The translations under genes and the position numbers were made by a program. Under the pieces are notes generated by a model that worked only from the letters and a program-made list of their open reading frames with translations, had not been told where the DNA came from and did not search any database. Positions 7,132 to 15,775 of a DNA stretch of 21,973 nt are shown one piece after another. This DNA comes from Clostridia bacterium (GTDB lineage Bacteria; Bacillota_A; Clostridia; RUG12999): the NCBI GenBank assembly GCA_017558425.1, contig JAFYVD010000040.1:1-21973 (forward strand). Direction: 5' to 3'. Position 1 is the stretch's first letter, and each line of letters opens with the position of its first letter.

Positions 7132-7257
7132 TTATAAAACCACTTTTCCTATTCCGTTTTCAATTTTAATTTCAACATCTTTGCACATATCTGCAAATCT
7201 TTTAATAATCTCGCCCGACTTATCAAATCTCGGAAGTCCCACTCTCGAATGTTTCAT
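7132..7257 (-). CDS. Small protein of 41 residues, translationally coupled to the capA-like gene
   Basis: The ATG overlaps the stop of the upstream capA-like gene as ATGA, and the TAA stop is 12 nt before the SGNH start. It reads MKHSRVGLPRFDKSGEIIKR at the N-terminus and ends CKDVEIKIENGIGKVVL. It has no signal peptide or membrane segment. The overlap on one side and tight spacing on the other suggest a translated gene and not spacer, although there is no strong separate ribosome binding site. The pattern of a helix followed by an amphipathic strand and G-x-G-K-V-V faintly recalls the C-terminal half of HPr-like domains, but that is weak. It could be a remnant of a larger gene. Confidence 0.55.
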   Translation of the reverse strand: MKHSRVGLPRFDKSGEIIKRFADMCKDVEIKIENGIGKVVL

Positions 7258-8405
7258 TCATAGCCAAGCTCAATCGGCAAAAGTTCAATTTTGGTCAGTT
7301 TATCTCCGTCAAACTCAAAATATGGAATCACCGCTTCCAGCATCACCTTCTGCGATTGCAGACTTTTGGTGAAATTATGGGTACGCTTTTTAAAGAGCTG
7401 ATAGAGATTTTCGTCCGAGCTCAAACCCTGCTTTATGTAAAAATCTTCGGGAGCACACTCAACATTTTCGAGCTGAAGCATAAAATCGCCAAGCGAATAG
7501 AAAATAGGTCTGCCGTTATAGATTTCCATAGGTCTCAGCAGATGCGGTCCGTGCCCGATTACTGCGTGAACACCAAGGTCAACCAGATGTCGACAGAACT
7601 TTTTCAGAAACTCGGGGACAATTTCTTTTGCTCCCCCCTCAATCTGGTGAGAGTGTACCGACACAATCACATAATCTGCCTGGAACTTCGCTTCCTCTAT
7701 CATACTTTCGATTCTCGCCACATCCGAGGCTGCAGTCACACTTTCAACCTTGTCCACATCTCCTGTTTTGAAAACCATATCACCAAGCTCCGCATATCCC
7801 TCGGCAAGTGGCTGTAGATATCCTTCGCTTCGCCTTATATCACGTCCTGCATTGATGCCTGTTTTTTTCGCAACAGACTTTATCATTTCAAGCTCCTCGG
7901 CGCTAACCATCACCGTCTGCTTTACTCCAACTGTATTGATTCCCGGTCTGCCGGGAAGTCGGCGTGACTGATATCCTGCAGGAGCTTCGGGAGAAAAGGA
8001 TGTGCAGCAGGCAATCAGTGCCACTCTGCCATCGGGCAAGTCAATATATTTCGGAGCTGCCGCTTCGCTTAAATTTCTGCCTGCACCCGCGTGGACATAT
8101 CCCGATTTATCAAGATAATCCACTGTCTGCAAAAGTCCATCAAACCCGAAATCAAAGCTGTGGTTATTGCAAACGGTTGTCATATTGAATCCGAATTTTT
8201 TGGTGTCATTTAAAACTTCGGGCGAAGTTCTCAGCCATGTACCGCCGCTCTGATTTGCGGCGTAGCAATCTTTATTTACCGTTGTTTCAAAATTGAAAAA
8301 TCGTGCGTCGCCTTTTTCAATAAACTCTTTAACCTTCTCAAATCCGTCGTAGGTTTCGGGAAGCCTTCTCTGTATGCAAGCATCCCCTGCCGCTGTAAAT
8401 TTCAT
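7254..8405 (-). CDS. CapA-family (poly-gamma-glutamate synthesis protein type) metallophosphoesterase-like protein
   Basis: The 383-residue protein has the CapA/PgsA calcineurin-like layout: AAGDACIQRR (5-14), FFNFETTV (36-43), VCNNHSFDFGFDG (78-90), then VSVHSHQ, VIGHGPHLLRPMEIYNGRP and IFYSLGDFML toward the C-terminus. Such proteins are linked to poly-gamma-glutamate capsule export or turnover, and many homologues are uncharacterised hydrolases. Unlike canonical membrane-anchored CapA there is no N-terminal membrane segment or signal, so a cytoplasmic enzyme is likely. The start codon directly follows the stop of the M20 peptidase gene (0 nt gap), and its stop overlaps the start of the 41-residue ORF. 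Context with two M20 peptidases allows a role in peptide or gamma-glutamyl breakdown (inference). Confidence 0.83.
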   Translation of the reverse strand: MKFTAAGDACIQRRLPETYDGFEKVKEFIEKGDARFFNFETTVNKDCYAANQSGGTWLRTSPEVLNDTKKFGFNMTTVCNNHSFDFGFDGLLQTVDYLDKSGYVHAGAGRNLSEAAAPKYIDLPDGRVALIACCTSFSPEAPAGYQSRRLPGRPGINTVGVKQTVMVSAEELEMIKSVAKKTGINAGRDIRRSEGYLQPLAEGYAELGDMVFKTGDVDKVESVTAASDVARIESMIEEAKFQADYVIVSVHSHQIEGGAKEIVPEFLKKFCRHLVDLGVHAVIGHGPHLLRPMEIYNGRPIFYSLGDFMLQLENVECAPEDFYIKQGLSSDENLYQLFKKRTHNFTKSLQSQKVMLEAVIPYFEFDGDKLTKIELLPIELGYE

Positions 8406-9542
8406 TTACATCAGTCCCCCTTCGACCAGCATCAGTTCAAGACCTACTCTCATGCCGGCTTTAAAGCTTTCCTTTTCAACCCATTCTTCACGGGTATGAG
8501 CACCGCCGCCTCTGTAGTTGGAAAGTGCAACCGCAGGAATCGCCAGCGAATGCGGAATATTGCAGTCGGTGGAACCGGATTTTTCTTTCACATCAACACC
8601 GAAATGTTTTGCCTGAATTGCTTTTGCACGGTCGGTAATCTCTTGAAGTTTATCCATATCAAGTTCATTGCTCATACAGGGACGATTGCCCACAAGTTCA
8701 ATTTTCAGTTCCTGACATTTTGATTTTGCTGCCTCGAAAATTTCCTTGTATTTCTGTTCCATAATCGCAAGACATTCCACGTCATCCGAACGATACTCGC
8801 ACAGCATGGAAGCGTTCTGAGCGATGGTATTTACGCTTGTACCGCCGTTTATGATGCCCACATTATAAGTGGTTCGGCTGTCACCGTTTACCGGAACTTC
8901 AATTTTATAAATTTCGTTTATAATCCAAGCCAGAACATTTATTGCGTTTCGGTTGCCGAAAGCACCGAAAGAGTGTCCTCCCTCTGTGATTGCCGTAACC
9001 TCGTATCTGTGCGAACCCACGCTTTTATTGGTAACGCCCGTCGGTGCGGAGTCAAAAGTATAAAGATATTCAATCTTGTCACCAAAATCCTCAAACAGCT
9101 GACGGGTTCCTTTCAGATTGCCCAGACCTTCCTCACAGGAATTTGCCACAAACATTAAAGTTCTTTCAGGCACAATGTTGTGTTCAACCATAAATTTCAC
9201 ACAAGTGAGCATACCTGCCAGACTTCCCGTGTCATCCCCCGCTCCGGGACAATGAATTTTCTCGCCGTCATCCACATAATTAAGCGGAGTTTCCATGGGA
9301 AACACCGTGTCTGTGTGAGCCATAAAAACAACCATTTTGTCACTTGGTTTTCCAAGCGTCCAGATTACATTTTTTGCTTTATCTATGTAAGCATTGTCAA
9401 TCCCCAGTTCTTTAAGGAACTTTAAAACATACGCCGCTCTTTCATCCTCAAAATGTGAAGGCGCAGGAATCAGGCAAAGTTCCTTGTGAAGTTTTAAAAG
9501 TCCGTCATAATACCCTTCAATTTTATTTATTAAATCCATCAT
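8406..9542 (-). CDS. M20-family zinc metallopeptidase (PepT/PepD-like), copy 1
   Basis: The 378-residue protein carries the M20 metal-site motifs in order: HTDTVF with His76 and Asp78, PGAGDDTGSLAG with bridging Asp103, CEEGLGN with Glu137/Glu138, FDSAPTG with Asp164, and a C-terminal GGGAHTREEW histidine. A dimerisation domain around 180-290 interrupts the catalytic domain, as is usual. These cytosolic enzymes cleave tri- or dipeptides or N-acyl amino acids. Two adjacent ATG codons (9542 and 9539) are possible; AGGAGA is 5 or 8 nt away, so the second is equally good. It lies 19 nt downstream of the ABC exporter gene and abuts the capA-like gene. Confidence 0.9.
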   Translation of the reverse strand: MMDLINKIEGYYDGLLKLHKELCLIPAPSHFEDERAAYVLKFLKELGIDNAYIDKAKNVIWTLGKPSDKMVVFMAHTDTVFPMETPLNYVDDGEKIHCPGAGDDTGSLAGMLTCVKFMVEHNIVPERTLMFVANSCEEGLGNLKGTRQLFEDFGDKIEYLYTFDSAPTGVTNKSVGSHRYEVTAITEGGHSFGAFGNRNAINVLAWIINEIYKIEVPVNGDSRTTYNVGIINGGTSVNTIAQNASMLCEYRSDDVECLAIMEQKYKEIFEAAKSKCQELKIELVGNRPCMSNELDMDKLQEITDRAKAIQAKHFGVDVKEKSGSTDCNIPHSLAIPAVALSNYRGGGAHTREEWVEKESFKAGMRVGLELMLVEGGLM

Positions 9543-9561
9543 AAATCTCTCCTAAATTATT

Positions 9562-11310
9562 TTATTTATCGGTGTAAAGCTGATACAGCTTTGCATATTC
9601 GCCGTTTTTCTCCATAAGTTCTTTGTGCGAGCCTTCCTCAACAATACCTTCATCCGTCAGCACAAAAATTCTTGTTGCATTGCGGATTGTTGTAAGTCTG
9701 TGAGCAATTGTAAAAGTGGTTCTGCCTTTTGAAAGGCGTTCCAGCGACTTTTGAACAATCAGTTCATTTTCATTGTCAAGTGCACTTGTAGCCTCATCCA
9801 GAATGAGAATGGGCGGGTTTTTAAGGAACAACCTTGCAATGGAAATTCTCTGTTTCTGTCCGCCTGAAAGCTTCACACCTCTTTCGCCTACATATGTGTC
9901 ATAACCGTCTTTGAGACCTTCAATAAACGTATGTGCTCCCGCAGCCTTTGCCGCTTCCTCAACTTCCTCAAGCGTTGCGCCCGGTTTTCCGTAAGCAATG
10001 TTGTCAAACACAGTTCCGCTGAACATATAAACATCCTGCTGAACCACACCGATGTTTTCACGGAGCGATTTCAGCGTTATATCTTTAATACTTTTTCCGT
10101 CAATTAAAATTTCGCCGTCTGTCAGCTCATAAAATCTTGGAATGAGGTTGCAAAGCGTTGTTTTGCCGCCTCCTGACGGTCCCACAACTGCAATATTCTC
10201 ACCTTTTTTAATATCAATATTAATGTGCGACAACACTTCACCAAGATTGTCGGCATATTTGAATGTGATATCTTTGAAACTGATGTTTCCCTGAACATTT
10301 TCAATAGGTTCCGCACCCGGCATATCATGAATTGTCACAGGCTGATTCATAATTTCCGCAAATCGTTCAATACCCGTTCTGCCTCTTTCAAACTGTTCTG
10401 TAAACATGATAATCGTTCTGATTGAAGCGATAAGGGTCTGAATGTAAAGAATATATGCAACAAGGTCACCGGCATTGATTTTACCTTTAATCATAAATAT
10501 CGCACCGGCAACGATAACAGCAATATACATTATGCCGTCAAAGAGCCTTGTACTGGAATGGAAAAGCGCCATATATTTGTAAGCGTCCTTTTTCTTTTCC
10601 AAAAATTTCACGTTGCTCTTTCTGAATTTTTCAGTTTCAATTTCTTCATTTGCAAAGCTTTTCACAACACGAATACCAAGCAGACTGTCCTCAACTTCGG
10701 CATTCAGCTCGCCAATCTGTTGGCGTTGCTCCTTAAATGCCTTCTGCATTCTTTTTCTGAATGCAATTCTGCCAATAAGCATAAGGGGCAGAAGCAGGAA
10801 AAGTACAACCGTCAGCAGTACATTGATTCTCGCAAGAATTATAAATGAACCTATCACCTTAATTCCTGCAATAAACATTTCTTCCGGGAAATGATGAGCA
10901 AATTCGGTGATATCAAACAAGTCGTTGGTGATTCGGGACATAATCTGCCCAACTTTTGCTTCATCATAATAGCTGAACGGAAGTTTCTGCAGATGGTCGA
11001 ACATATCTCTTCGCATATCCGTTTCCATACGAGCACCCATAATATGCCCTGTGTTGGACATATAATAGTTTGCCGCCACGTCCACCATTCTCAGGAAAAG
11101 ATATACCCCTCCAAGTCTTAAAACGGTTGAAATCAAAAGTTGTTGACCGTCTGTCATTGCCGCGTTTGTGATATGCCTCACAATCATCGGAAATACAAGC
11201 TCGCAAATTGTGGTCAGCATCGCACAAAGCAGGTCTAAAATTATAATTTTTATGTAGGGCTTATAATATTTATAAAATAATTCCATACCGTTATTTTCAA
11301 TCTTTTTCAT
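9562..11310 (-). CDS. ABC exporter half-transporter (fused membrane and ATPase domains)
   Basis: The 582-residue protein has a type-IV exporter membrane domain (about 1-310, six helices), then an ATPase domain: Walker A GPSGGGKTT (377-385), Q-loop VVQQD, signature LSGGQKQR (481-488), Walker B ILILDEATSALD (501-512) and H-loop His537. This is MsbA/BmrA/LmrA-like architecture and should act as a homodimer, since no second half-transporter is adjacent. The exported substrate is unknown (drug, lipid or peptide). The ATG at 11310 lies 14 nt inside the 3' end of the CCA-adding enzyme gene, with GGAG about 10 nt upstream, so translation is probably coupled. Confidence 0.95.
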   Translation of the reverse strand: MKKIENNGMELFYKYYKPYIKIIILDLLCAMLTTICELVFPMIVRHITNAAMTDGQQLLISTVLRLGGVYLFLRMVDVAANYYMSNTGHIMGARMETDMRRDMFDHLQKLPFSYYDEAKVGQIMSRITNDLFDITEFAHHFPEEMFIAGIKVIGSFIILARINVLLTVVLFLLLPLMLIGRIAFRKRMQKAFKEQRQQIGELNAEVEDSLLGIRVVKSFANEEIETEKFRKSNVKFLEKKKDAYKYMALFHSSTRLFDGIMYIAVIVAGAIFMIKGKINAGDLVAYILYIQTLIASIRTIIMFTEQFERGRTGIERFAEIMNQPVTIHDMPGAEPIENVQGNISFKDITFKYADNLGEVLSHINIDIKKGENIAVVGPSGGGKTTLCNLIPRFYELTDGEILIDGKSIKDITLKSLRENIGVVQQDVYMFSGTVFDNIAYGKPGATLEEVEEAAKAAGAHTFIEGLKDGYDTYVGERGVKLSGGQKQRISIARLFLKNPPILILDEATSALDNENELIVQKSLERLSKGRTTFTIAHRLTTIRNATRIFVLTDEGIVEEGSHKELMEKNGEYAKLYQLYTDK

Positions 11311-12628
11311 CCGTTGTCATCTCCTTCGCTTTATTAATAAGAGTCTCATATTTATTTTCAAGCTCTCCCGACAGCACCTTGTCAAGCAGTTTTTTCAAAA
11401 CCTCGCCAATCTGTCTACCCTTTATTCCCATTTCCGTCAGGTCTTTTCCGTTTATCTCAAGGTCAGATAAAAATAGCGCCTCTCCGCTTCTTTCAATATC
11501 ATAAATCAAATTTTCCGCCTCATCAAGTTCGGGAGACTCCCTATAATCAGCCGCTTTTGCCGAAGCGTCCGCTTTTTTCACTTTCAAAAGCAATTTGGCA
11601 AACTCAAACCCCTTTTCCGAAATAAATTTCTTTACTTCCGCTCTGTCAACCCGCATTTTTATGCTGTGACTTTCTATCAGTCCACACACTCTGTCTTTTG
11701 TGTAGTTGTCAGCTTTCAGCCGAACAAGAATCTGTCTTGCCTTATCCGCACTCACCGTGGCGTGCCCTTTAAAATGAGCTACCCCTCTGTCATCTTCAGT
11801 AAATGTTTCGGGTTTCCCCGTATCGTGCAACAAAGCCGAGAGCTTCAAAACCACGTCATTTTCAATGTTTTTCATCATCTCCAGCGAATGGTCAAGCACG
11901 TCATAGCAATGATATTTGGTATTTTGCTCAAATCCCGCCATTGGCAGAATCTCGGGCAACACCTCACCCACAACCTCAATATAATCCTTTATGACTTTAT
12001 GGGCATTTTTGCCCATCACCATTTTTTTCAGCTCAACGAAAACACGTTCTGCCGACAGATTTTTCAAAAGGTGCTTGTTTCTTCTGATGGAATTTGCCGT
12101 TTCCGTCTCAATCTCAAACCCTGTCTGTGCGGCAAACCTGAGTCCCCTCAGAATTCTGAGTCCGTCCTCGTTAAATCTTCTATCCGGCTCGCCAACACAT
12201 CGGATAATTTTTCTTTTTATATCCTCCTCGCCAAAAAACGGGTCAACTATTCCTTTTTCATGATTGTAGCAAATAGCGTTCATTGTAAAATCACGCCGTG
12301 CCAGGTCCTCTGTAATGGATCTTGTAAAACTCACCTTTTCAGGTCGACGGTTGTCAATATACTCTCCGTCCACCCTATATGTTGTGATTTCAATATTTTC
12401 GCCCTCCATCACCACAGTTACAGTGCCATGTTTTATACCCGTTTCCACAACGGTGTATCCTGCAAAACACTCCGCTGTCTGCTCGGGCAATGCACTTGTC
12501 GTAATATCATAATCATCAGGGACTCTGCCCATTATCATATCCCTGACCGAGCCGCCGACGACAAAGGCTTCAAATCCACTGCCCGAAAGTATTTCAAGCA
12601 CCTTATTTATATGTTCAGGCAGTTTCAT
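11297..12628 (-). CDS. cca: CCA tRNA nucleotidyltransferase (class II) with HD domain
   Basis: The 443-residue enzyme adds or repairs the CCA 3' end of tRNAs. Seen: FVVGGSVRDMIMGR with the catalytic acidic pair Asp39/Asp41 in DDYDITTSA, RRDFTMNAICYN, and EDGLRILRGLRFAAQTGF, typical of the head and neck of class II enzymes. A C-terminal HD domain includes LLHDTGKPET (His268/Asp269), the Gram-positive form of the family. GGAGGG lies 6 nt before the start, overlapping the end of the ClC-type gene. Its last 14 nt overlap the ABC exporter start. Poly(A) polymerase is homologous, but the overall motif set fits CCA addition. Confidence 0.95.
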   Translation of the reverse strand: MKLPEHINKVLEILSGSGFEAFVVGGSVRDMIMGRVPDDYDITTSALPEQTAECFAGYTVVETGIKHGTVTVVMEGENIEITTYRVDGEYIDNRRPEKVSFTRSITEDLARRDFTMNAICYNHEKGIVDPFFGEEDIKRKIIRCVGEPDRRFNEDGLRILRGLRFAAQTGFEIETETANSIRRNKHLLKNLSAERVFVELKKMVMGKNAHKVIKDYIEVVGEVLPEILPMAGFEQNTKYHCYDVLDHSLEMMKNIENDVVLKLSALLHDTGKPETFTEDDRGVAHFKGHATVSADKARQILVRLKADNYTKDRVCGLIESHSIKMRVDRAEVKKFISEKGFEFAKLLLKVKKADASAKAADYRESPELDEAENLIYDIERSGEALFLSDLEINGKDLTEMGIKGRQIGEVLKKLLDKVLSGELENKYETLINKAKEMTTDEKD

Positions 12629-12641
12629 TTCATTCCCTCCT

Positions 12642-13898
12642 TTATTTCGCGTTTATATCAATTATTTCATCCGTAAACTTTGAATATTCTATTTTCTGAC
12701 TTTTATAAAGTCCAAAATATCCCGACATCATAAAGCTGACGCCACAAGCAATGGCAAAAGGCATAATTCCTTTTCCGCCAAAAACTTCCACAGCTAAAAC
12801 TATGGATGCCAGCGGACAGTTCACCACTCCGCAGAACAATGCCACAAATCCGATTGCCGCACCAAAAGCAGGGTCAAGTCCGAGCAGACCTCCCACCACG
12901 CAACCGAAAGTTGAACCTATAAAAAGTGTCGGCACAATCTCGCCGCCTTTAAATCCGGCAGCAATTGTAATTGCTGTGAAAATAATTTTCAGAATAAATG
13001 CTTCTGCTCGCGCATCGCCTTGCATTGCACGGGCAACAATTTCCATTCCCGCTCCGTTGTAATCTCTTGTGCCGAGCAAAAGAGTCAGAATCACAACAAC
13101 CCCGCCGCCGACAAAAGCACGGAGATAAACATTAGCAAACAGTTTTTTCATATAATGTTCGCTCTTTTTGATTGCAATACAGAACATCATACTCACAATT
13201 GCACACAAAAAAGACAGAATAACAACTTTTATCAGCATTTCAGCCGAAAGAACATCGGGCAGAGCCACGCTAAATCGAACAGGAGTAGCTCCCATAACAG
13301 ACGAAATCATAAATGCCACAGCAGAGGAAATTATACACGCCAGAAATCCGCCATAATGGAAATATCCCACGGTAGCAACTTCCATAGCAAACACCGCCGC
13401 TGTAAGCGGAGTGCCGAACAACGCAGTGAACACCGCACTCATTCCCGCCATCACTATAACGTGCATATCGGGTTTGTTCAATTTAAAACATCTGCCGATG
13501 TTGTAACCGATACTTCCGCCAAGCTGAAGTGCCGCACCTTCTCTGCCCGCACTACCGCCGAAAAGCTGAGTTATCAGCGTGCTGACAACAATAAGGGGTG
13601 ACAGGATAAGCGGAACCTTTTCTTCAGTCTGTACCGATTCAATAACACGGTTGGTGTCAAGCTTGCCTTTTTTCCTGCAGAGAGCATACAGTCCTGCAAT
13701 TGCAACACCTGCAATCGGCAGAAAATATACAATCCATCCGTGGTGTCCGCGGATTTCTCCCACCATATCAAGCAGAAGATGGAAAACACTTCCCACAGCT
13801 CCGCCAATAATACCCACAACGGATGCAACAAGCACCCATTTTATAAAGTTTTTCATGTAATTTGCCGCTGATTTTGCGGTGTTTTTTGCCAAATTCAT
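12642..13898 (-). CDS. ClC-family chloride channel / anion-proton antiporter, possibly fluoride type
   Basis: The 418-residue membrane protein of about ten helices has ClC motifs: GSAGREGAALQLGGS (115-129) with gating-type Glu120, FGTPLTAAVFAMEV (161-174) and GFKGGEIVPTLFIGS (315-329). The canonical GSGIP loop is replaced around residues 80-86 by LDTNRVI, and GREGP is GREGA. Both changes are reminiscent of the fluoride-exporting CLC-F branch, which has N-x-x-I in that loop, but a chloride antiporter cannot be excluded by eye. There is no C-terminal CBS or TrkA domain. The start overlaps the stop of the YgjV-like gene by one base (TAATG), with GAGG upstream. No fluoride riboswitch was recognised upstream. 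Confidence 0.9.
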   Translation of the reverse strand: MNLAKNTAKSAANYMKNFIKWVLVASVVGIIGGAVGSVFHLLLDMVGEIRGHHGWIVYFLPIAGVAIAGLYALCRKKGKLDTNRVIESVQTEEKVPLILSPLIVVSTLITQLFGGSAGREGAALQLGGSIGYNIGRCFKLNKPDMHVIVMAGMSAVFTALFGTPLTAAVFAMEVATVGYFHYGGFLACIISSAVAFMISSVMGATPVRFSVALPDVLSAEMLIKVVILSFLCAIVSMMFCIAIKKSEHYMKKLFANVYLRAFVGGGVVVILTLLLGTRDYNGAGMEIVARAMQGDARAEAFILKIIFTAITIAAGFKGGEIVPTLFIGSTFGCVVGGLLGLDPAFGAAIGFVALFCGVVNCPLASIVLAVEVFGGKGIMPFAIACGVSFMMSGYFGLYKSQKIEYSKFTDEIIDINAK

Positions 13899-14419
13899 TA
13901 TTCCTCAACCTTGCTTTTTTTAATATCTAAACGAACAATTCCAATTATTGCGGCAGCCGCCGTAACAAAATGAGACAGAATCATTGTATACGCACCCACG
14001 CCCACATCGTACACCATCCAGATTATGCCGTTAAACAGCATACAAATCCTGTAGCCGAAAGGCTTTTTCTGAGTAAGTCCAAGTGCACATGTTGCCGCCG
14101 CAAATACAGTAATAATGTCTGCCGGTCTTTTATATGTGGACAGTGCACATCCCAAAAACAGCAGGATGAAAATTATATCCACCGCACGGGGAGCATCAAC
14201 ATCCTTTTTCCTGAAAACAAAATAAATCGACGCCTGTAAAACCGCAACCAGATAAAGTCCGCAACCGGAAAACCCGCCCACCATAATGTAACTTACGGCA
14301 CCAACTCCGTTGATAATAAGCTGACTTATTAAAATGGGCTTTATGTTTTTGAGCTGCATTGATATAATTACAGCCACAGTCACCACAATACCGCAAATCT
14401 GCGAAATTACAAATTCCAT
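13898..14419 (-). CDS. YgjV-like small integral membrane protein
   Basis: The 173-residue protein is almost entirely hydrophobic, with about five to six predicted spans and a short charged C-terminus (DIKKSKVEE). Patterns such as MQLKNIKPILISQLIINGVGA near the N-terminus (shown in two parts: MQLKNIKPIL, ISQLIINGVG) and NGIIWMVYDVGVGAYTMI near the C-terminus fit the YgjV inner-membrane family, whose function is not established. GGAAGGA lies close before the ATG. It is the first gene after the hairpin at 14441-14467 and overlaps the ClC-type gene by one base. Only about 20 nt separate the hairpin from its start. Confidence 0.7.
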   Translation of the reverse strand: MEFVISQICGIVVTVAVIISMQLKNIKPILISQLIINGVGAVSYIMVGGFSGCGLYLVAVLQASIYFVFRKKDVDAPRAVDIIFILLFLGCALSTYKRPADIITVFAAATCALGLTQKKPFGYRICMLFNGIIWMVYDVGVGAYTMILSHFVTAAAAIIGIVRLDIKKSKVEE

Positions 14420-14440
14420 TTTCCTTCCCCCATATGCACT

Positions 14441-14467
14441 TAAAACCGCATCAAAGATGCGGTTTTA
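14441..14467 (-). terminator. Hairpin terminator or attenuator between the second M20 peptidase and the YgjV-like gene
   Basis: A 12-bp stem (TAAAACCGCATC pairs with GATGCGGTTTTA) with a 3-nt loop ends in TTTT on the minus strand. It begins 7 nt after the M20 peptidase stop. The next gene starts 21 nt further on, too close for an ordinary promoter downstream of the hairpin, so partial read-through may feed the downstream genes. Confidence 0.82.
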
Positions 14468-14473
14468 AAATAT

Positions 14474-15733
14474 TTATCCCAATACTTTAACTATGTATGT
14501 TGCAATACATTTTGCATATTCCACAAGCTTATCGCACGCGATATACTCGTTAGGCTGATGAGCTCCGCCCTTTTTCTCAAAGCTACGGCCTGCACCATAT
14601 GCAAAAGAATGGCTGGTGCCATATTTAGAAATAACAGAATAGTCAGACAGACAGGAACCGCAAACCAATGGTTCAATGCCGATTGCTTCTTTGGATGCTT
14701 CAACCATAAGCTTTATTTCTTCGCTGTCCGGCTCGGTGAACACATAGTGGAAAAATCTTGTCGCAGGTTTAAAGCCGTCTCCGATAATTCCGAGCGGATC
14801 AAGTCTTTGTGCGAGTTCTTTTTCAAGTTCTGCAAGCTCTGCGTATATTTCTTCTTTGGATTTATCTGTATAGAACACAAAATGTGCTTCACCCATACCA
14901 AGGTCCGCTCCGGCATCTCCCGCTTTCACGCCCATATATCTCAGCGAAGTCTGCGGAATCACCGTGCCTTTATAGAATCTGTTTTCTTCAAGCTCTTTGC
15001 GACGATTCTGCGCAAATTTGTCTATCACTTCAAGCACAACGGGGATTGCAAGAGCCGCAGATTTTGCACTGTCTGCAATATCTTTTGTATGGAAATTATA
15101 TTTCAGTTCTCCGCCGCCGCTGCCGCAATGCCAGATCTGGTCTTTTCGTCCGTCCGCACTGACGATAATATTACAGGGATATTTTGTAACAGCCGCAAGT
15201 GCACCATGAGAACCGCCGTACTCTTCATCCGAGTATGCAGCAAGAAGCAAATTCTTTTTAGGTTTGAACCCGAGTTCTTTCAAAAGTTTTACCACAAAAA
15301 TGCCCGTTGCAATGGCATATTTGTCATCGCCGGCACCTCTGCCGTAAATTTTTCCGTCTTTAATAACGCCCGAAAGCGGTTCATCATCCCAGTTTGAAAG
15401 GTCCCCTATTTTAACTGTGTCGCTGTGAGCCATAATCATAAGCTCGTCAACATTTTCTTCGCCTGCCCAGCGACCAACCACATTATAGCGGTTTTCCAGG
15501 TTTCTTCCCGGCATATAATCGGGATGGTTTTCAAAATTTTCAATATCCATCGGCGAATAAAGGTCGCTTTCAAGACCAAGCTGTTTATAAATTTTATCTA
15601 CATAACGAGCACATTCTTCTTCGTTACCATAAGAACCGAAACTTTCGGAATTGATTCTGACAAGACTTGAAAGAAGCTCAAACAGCTCCTCTTTTCTATC
15701 GTCTACAAGACTGCAAATCTGTTTAATATCCAT
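14474..15733 (-). CDS. M20-family metallopeptidase (ArgE/DapE/CPG2-like), copy 2
   Basis: The 419-residue protein has MAHSDTVKIGD (His103, Asp105), YGRGAGDDKYA with bridging Asp136, YSDEEYGGSHG with Glu170/Glu171, a metal Asp in VSADGRKDQ and a C-terminal GGAHQPNEY histidine. This is the full di-zinc M20 set, and the subgroup hydrolyses dipeptides or N-acyl amino acids. It is only distantly related to the M20 protein at 8406-9542, so this is not a recent duplication. AGGAGG lies 6 nt before the ATG. It has its own promoter overlapped by a palindrome, and is followed by a strong hairpin, so it may be a separately controlled single gene. Confidence 0.9.
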   Translation of the reverse strand: MDIKQICSLVDDRKEELFELLSSLVRINSESFGSYGNEEECARYVDKIYKQLGLESDLYSPMDIENFENHPDYMPGRNLENRYNVVGRWAGEENVDELMIMAHSDTVKIGDLSNWDDEPLSGVIKDGKIYGRGAGDDKYAIATGIFVVKLLKELGFKPKKNLLLAAYSDEEYGGSHGALAAVTKYPCNIIVSADGRKDQIWHCGSGGGELKYNFHTKDIADSAKSAALAIPVVLEVIDKFAQNRRKELEENRFYKGTVIPQTSLRYMGVKAGDAGADLGMGEAHFVFYTDKSKEEIYAELAELEKELAQRLDPLGIIGDGFKPATRFFHYVFTEPDSEEIKLMVEASKEAIGIEPLVCGSCLSDYSVISKYGTSHSFAYGAGRSFEKKGGAHQPNEYIACDKLVEYAKCIATYIVKVLG

Positions 15734-15751
15734 TTTATACCTCCTGATTGG

Positions 15752-15775
15752 TTTATGATATTATAATATCATAAA
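15752..15775. promoter_or_regulatory. Perfect 24-bp palindrome, probable operator, over the M20 copy 2 promoter
   Basis: The half-site TTTATGATATTA is followed directly by its exact reverse complement. It covers the -10 region of the promoter at 15763-15791 and lies 19 nt upstream of the M20 start. Position and symmetry fit a dimeric repressor site. It contains no GC-rich stem and no T-run, so it is a poor terminator for the upstream GH39 gene. Confidence 0.6.

Noticed and set aside
11666..12676. A 336-codon open frame on the + strand
   Set aside because: It is antisense to the clearly recognised CCA-adding enzyme, shows no motif, and its composition is that of a shadow frame.
12629..14419. 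Fluoride riboswitch upstream of the ClC-type gene
   Set aside because: The gene overlaps its upstream neighbour by one base, so no leader exists, and no conserved fluoride aptamer pattern was seen before the YgjV-like gene.
14558..15397. A 279-codon open frame on the + strand
   Set aside because: It is antisense to the second M20 peptidase, Cys/Phe-rich and without domain signals or translation start signals.
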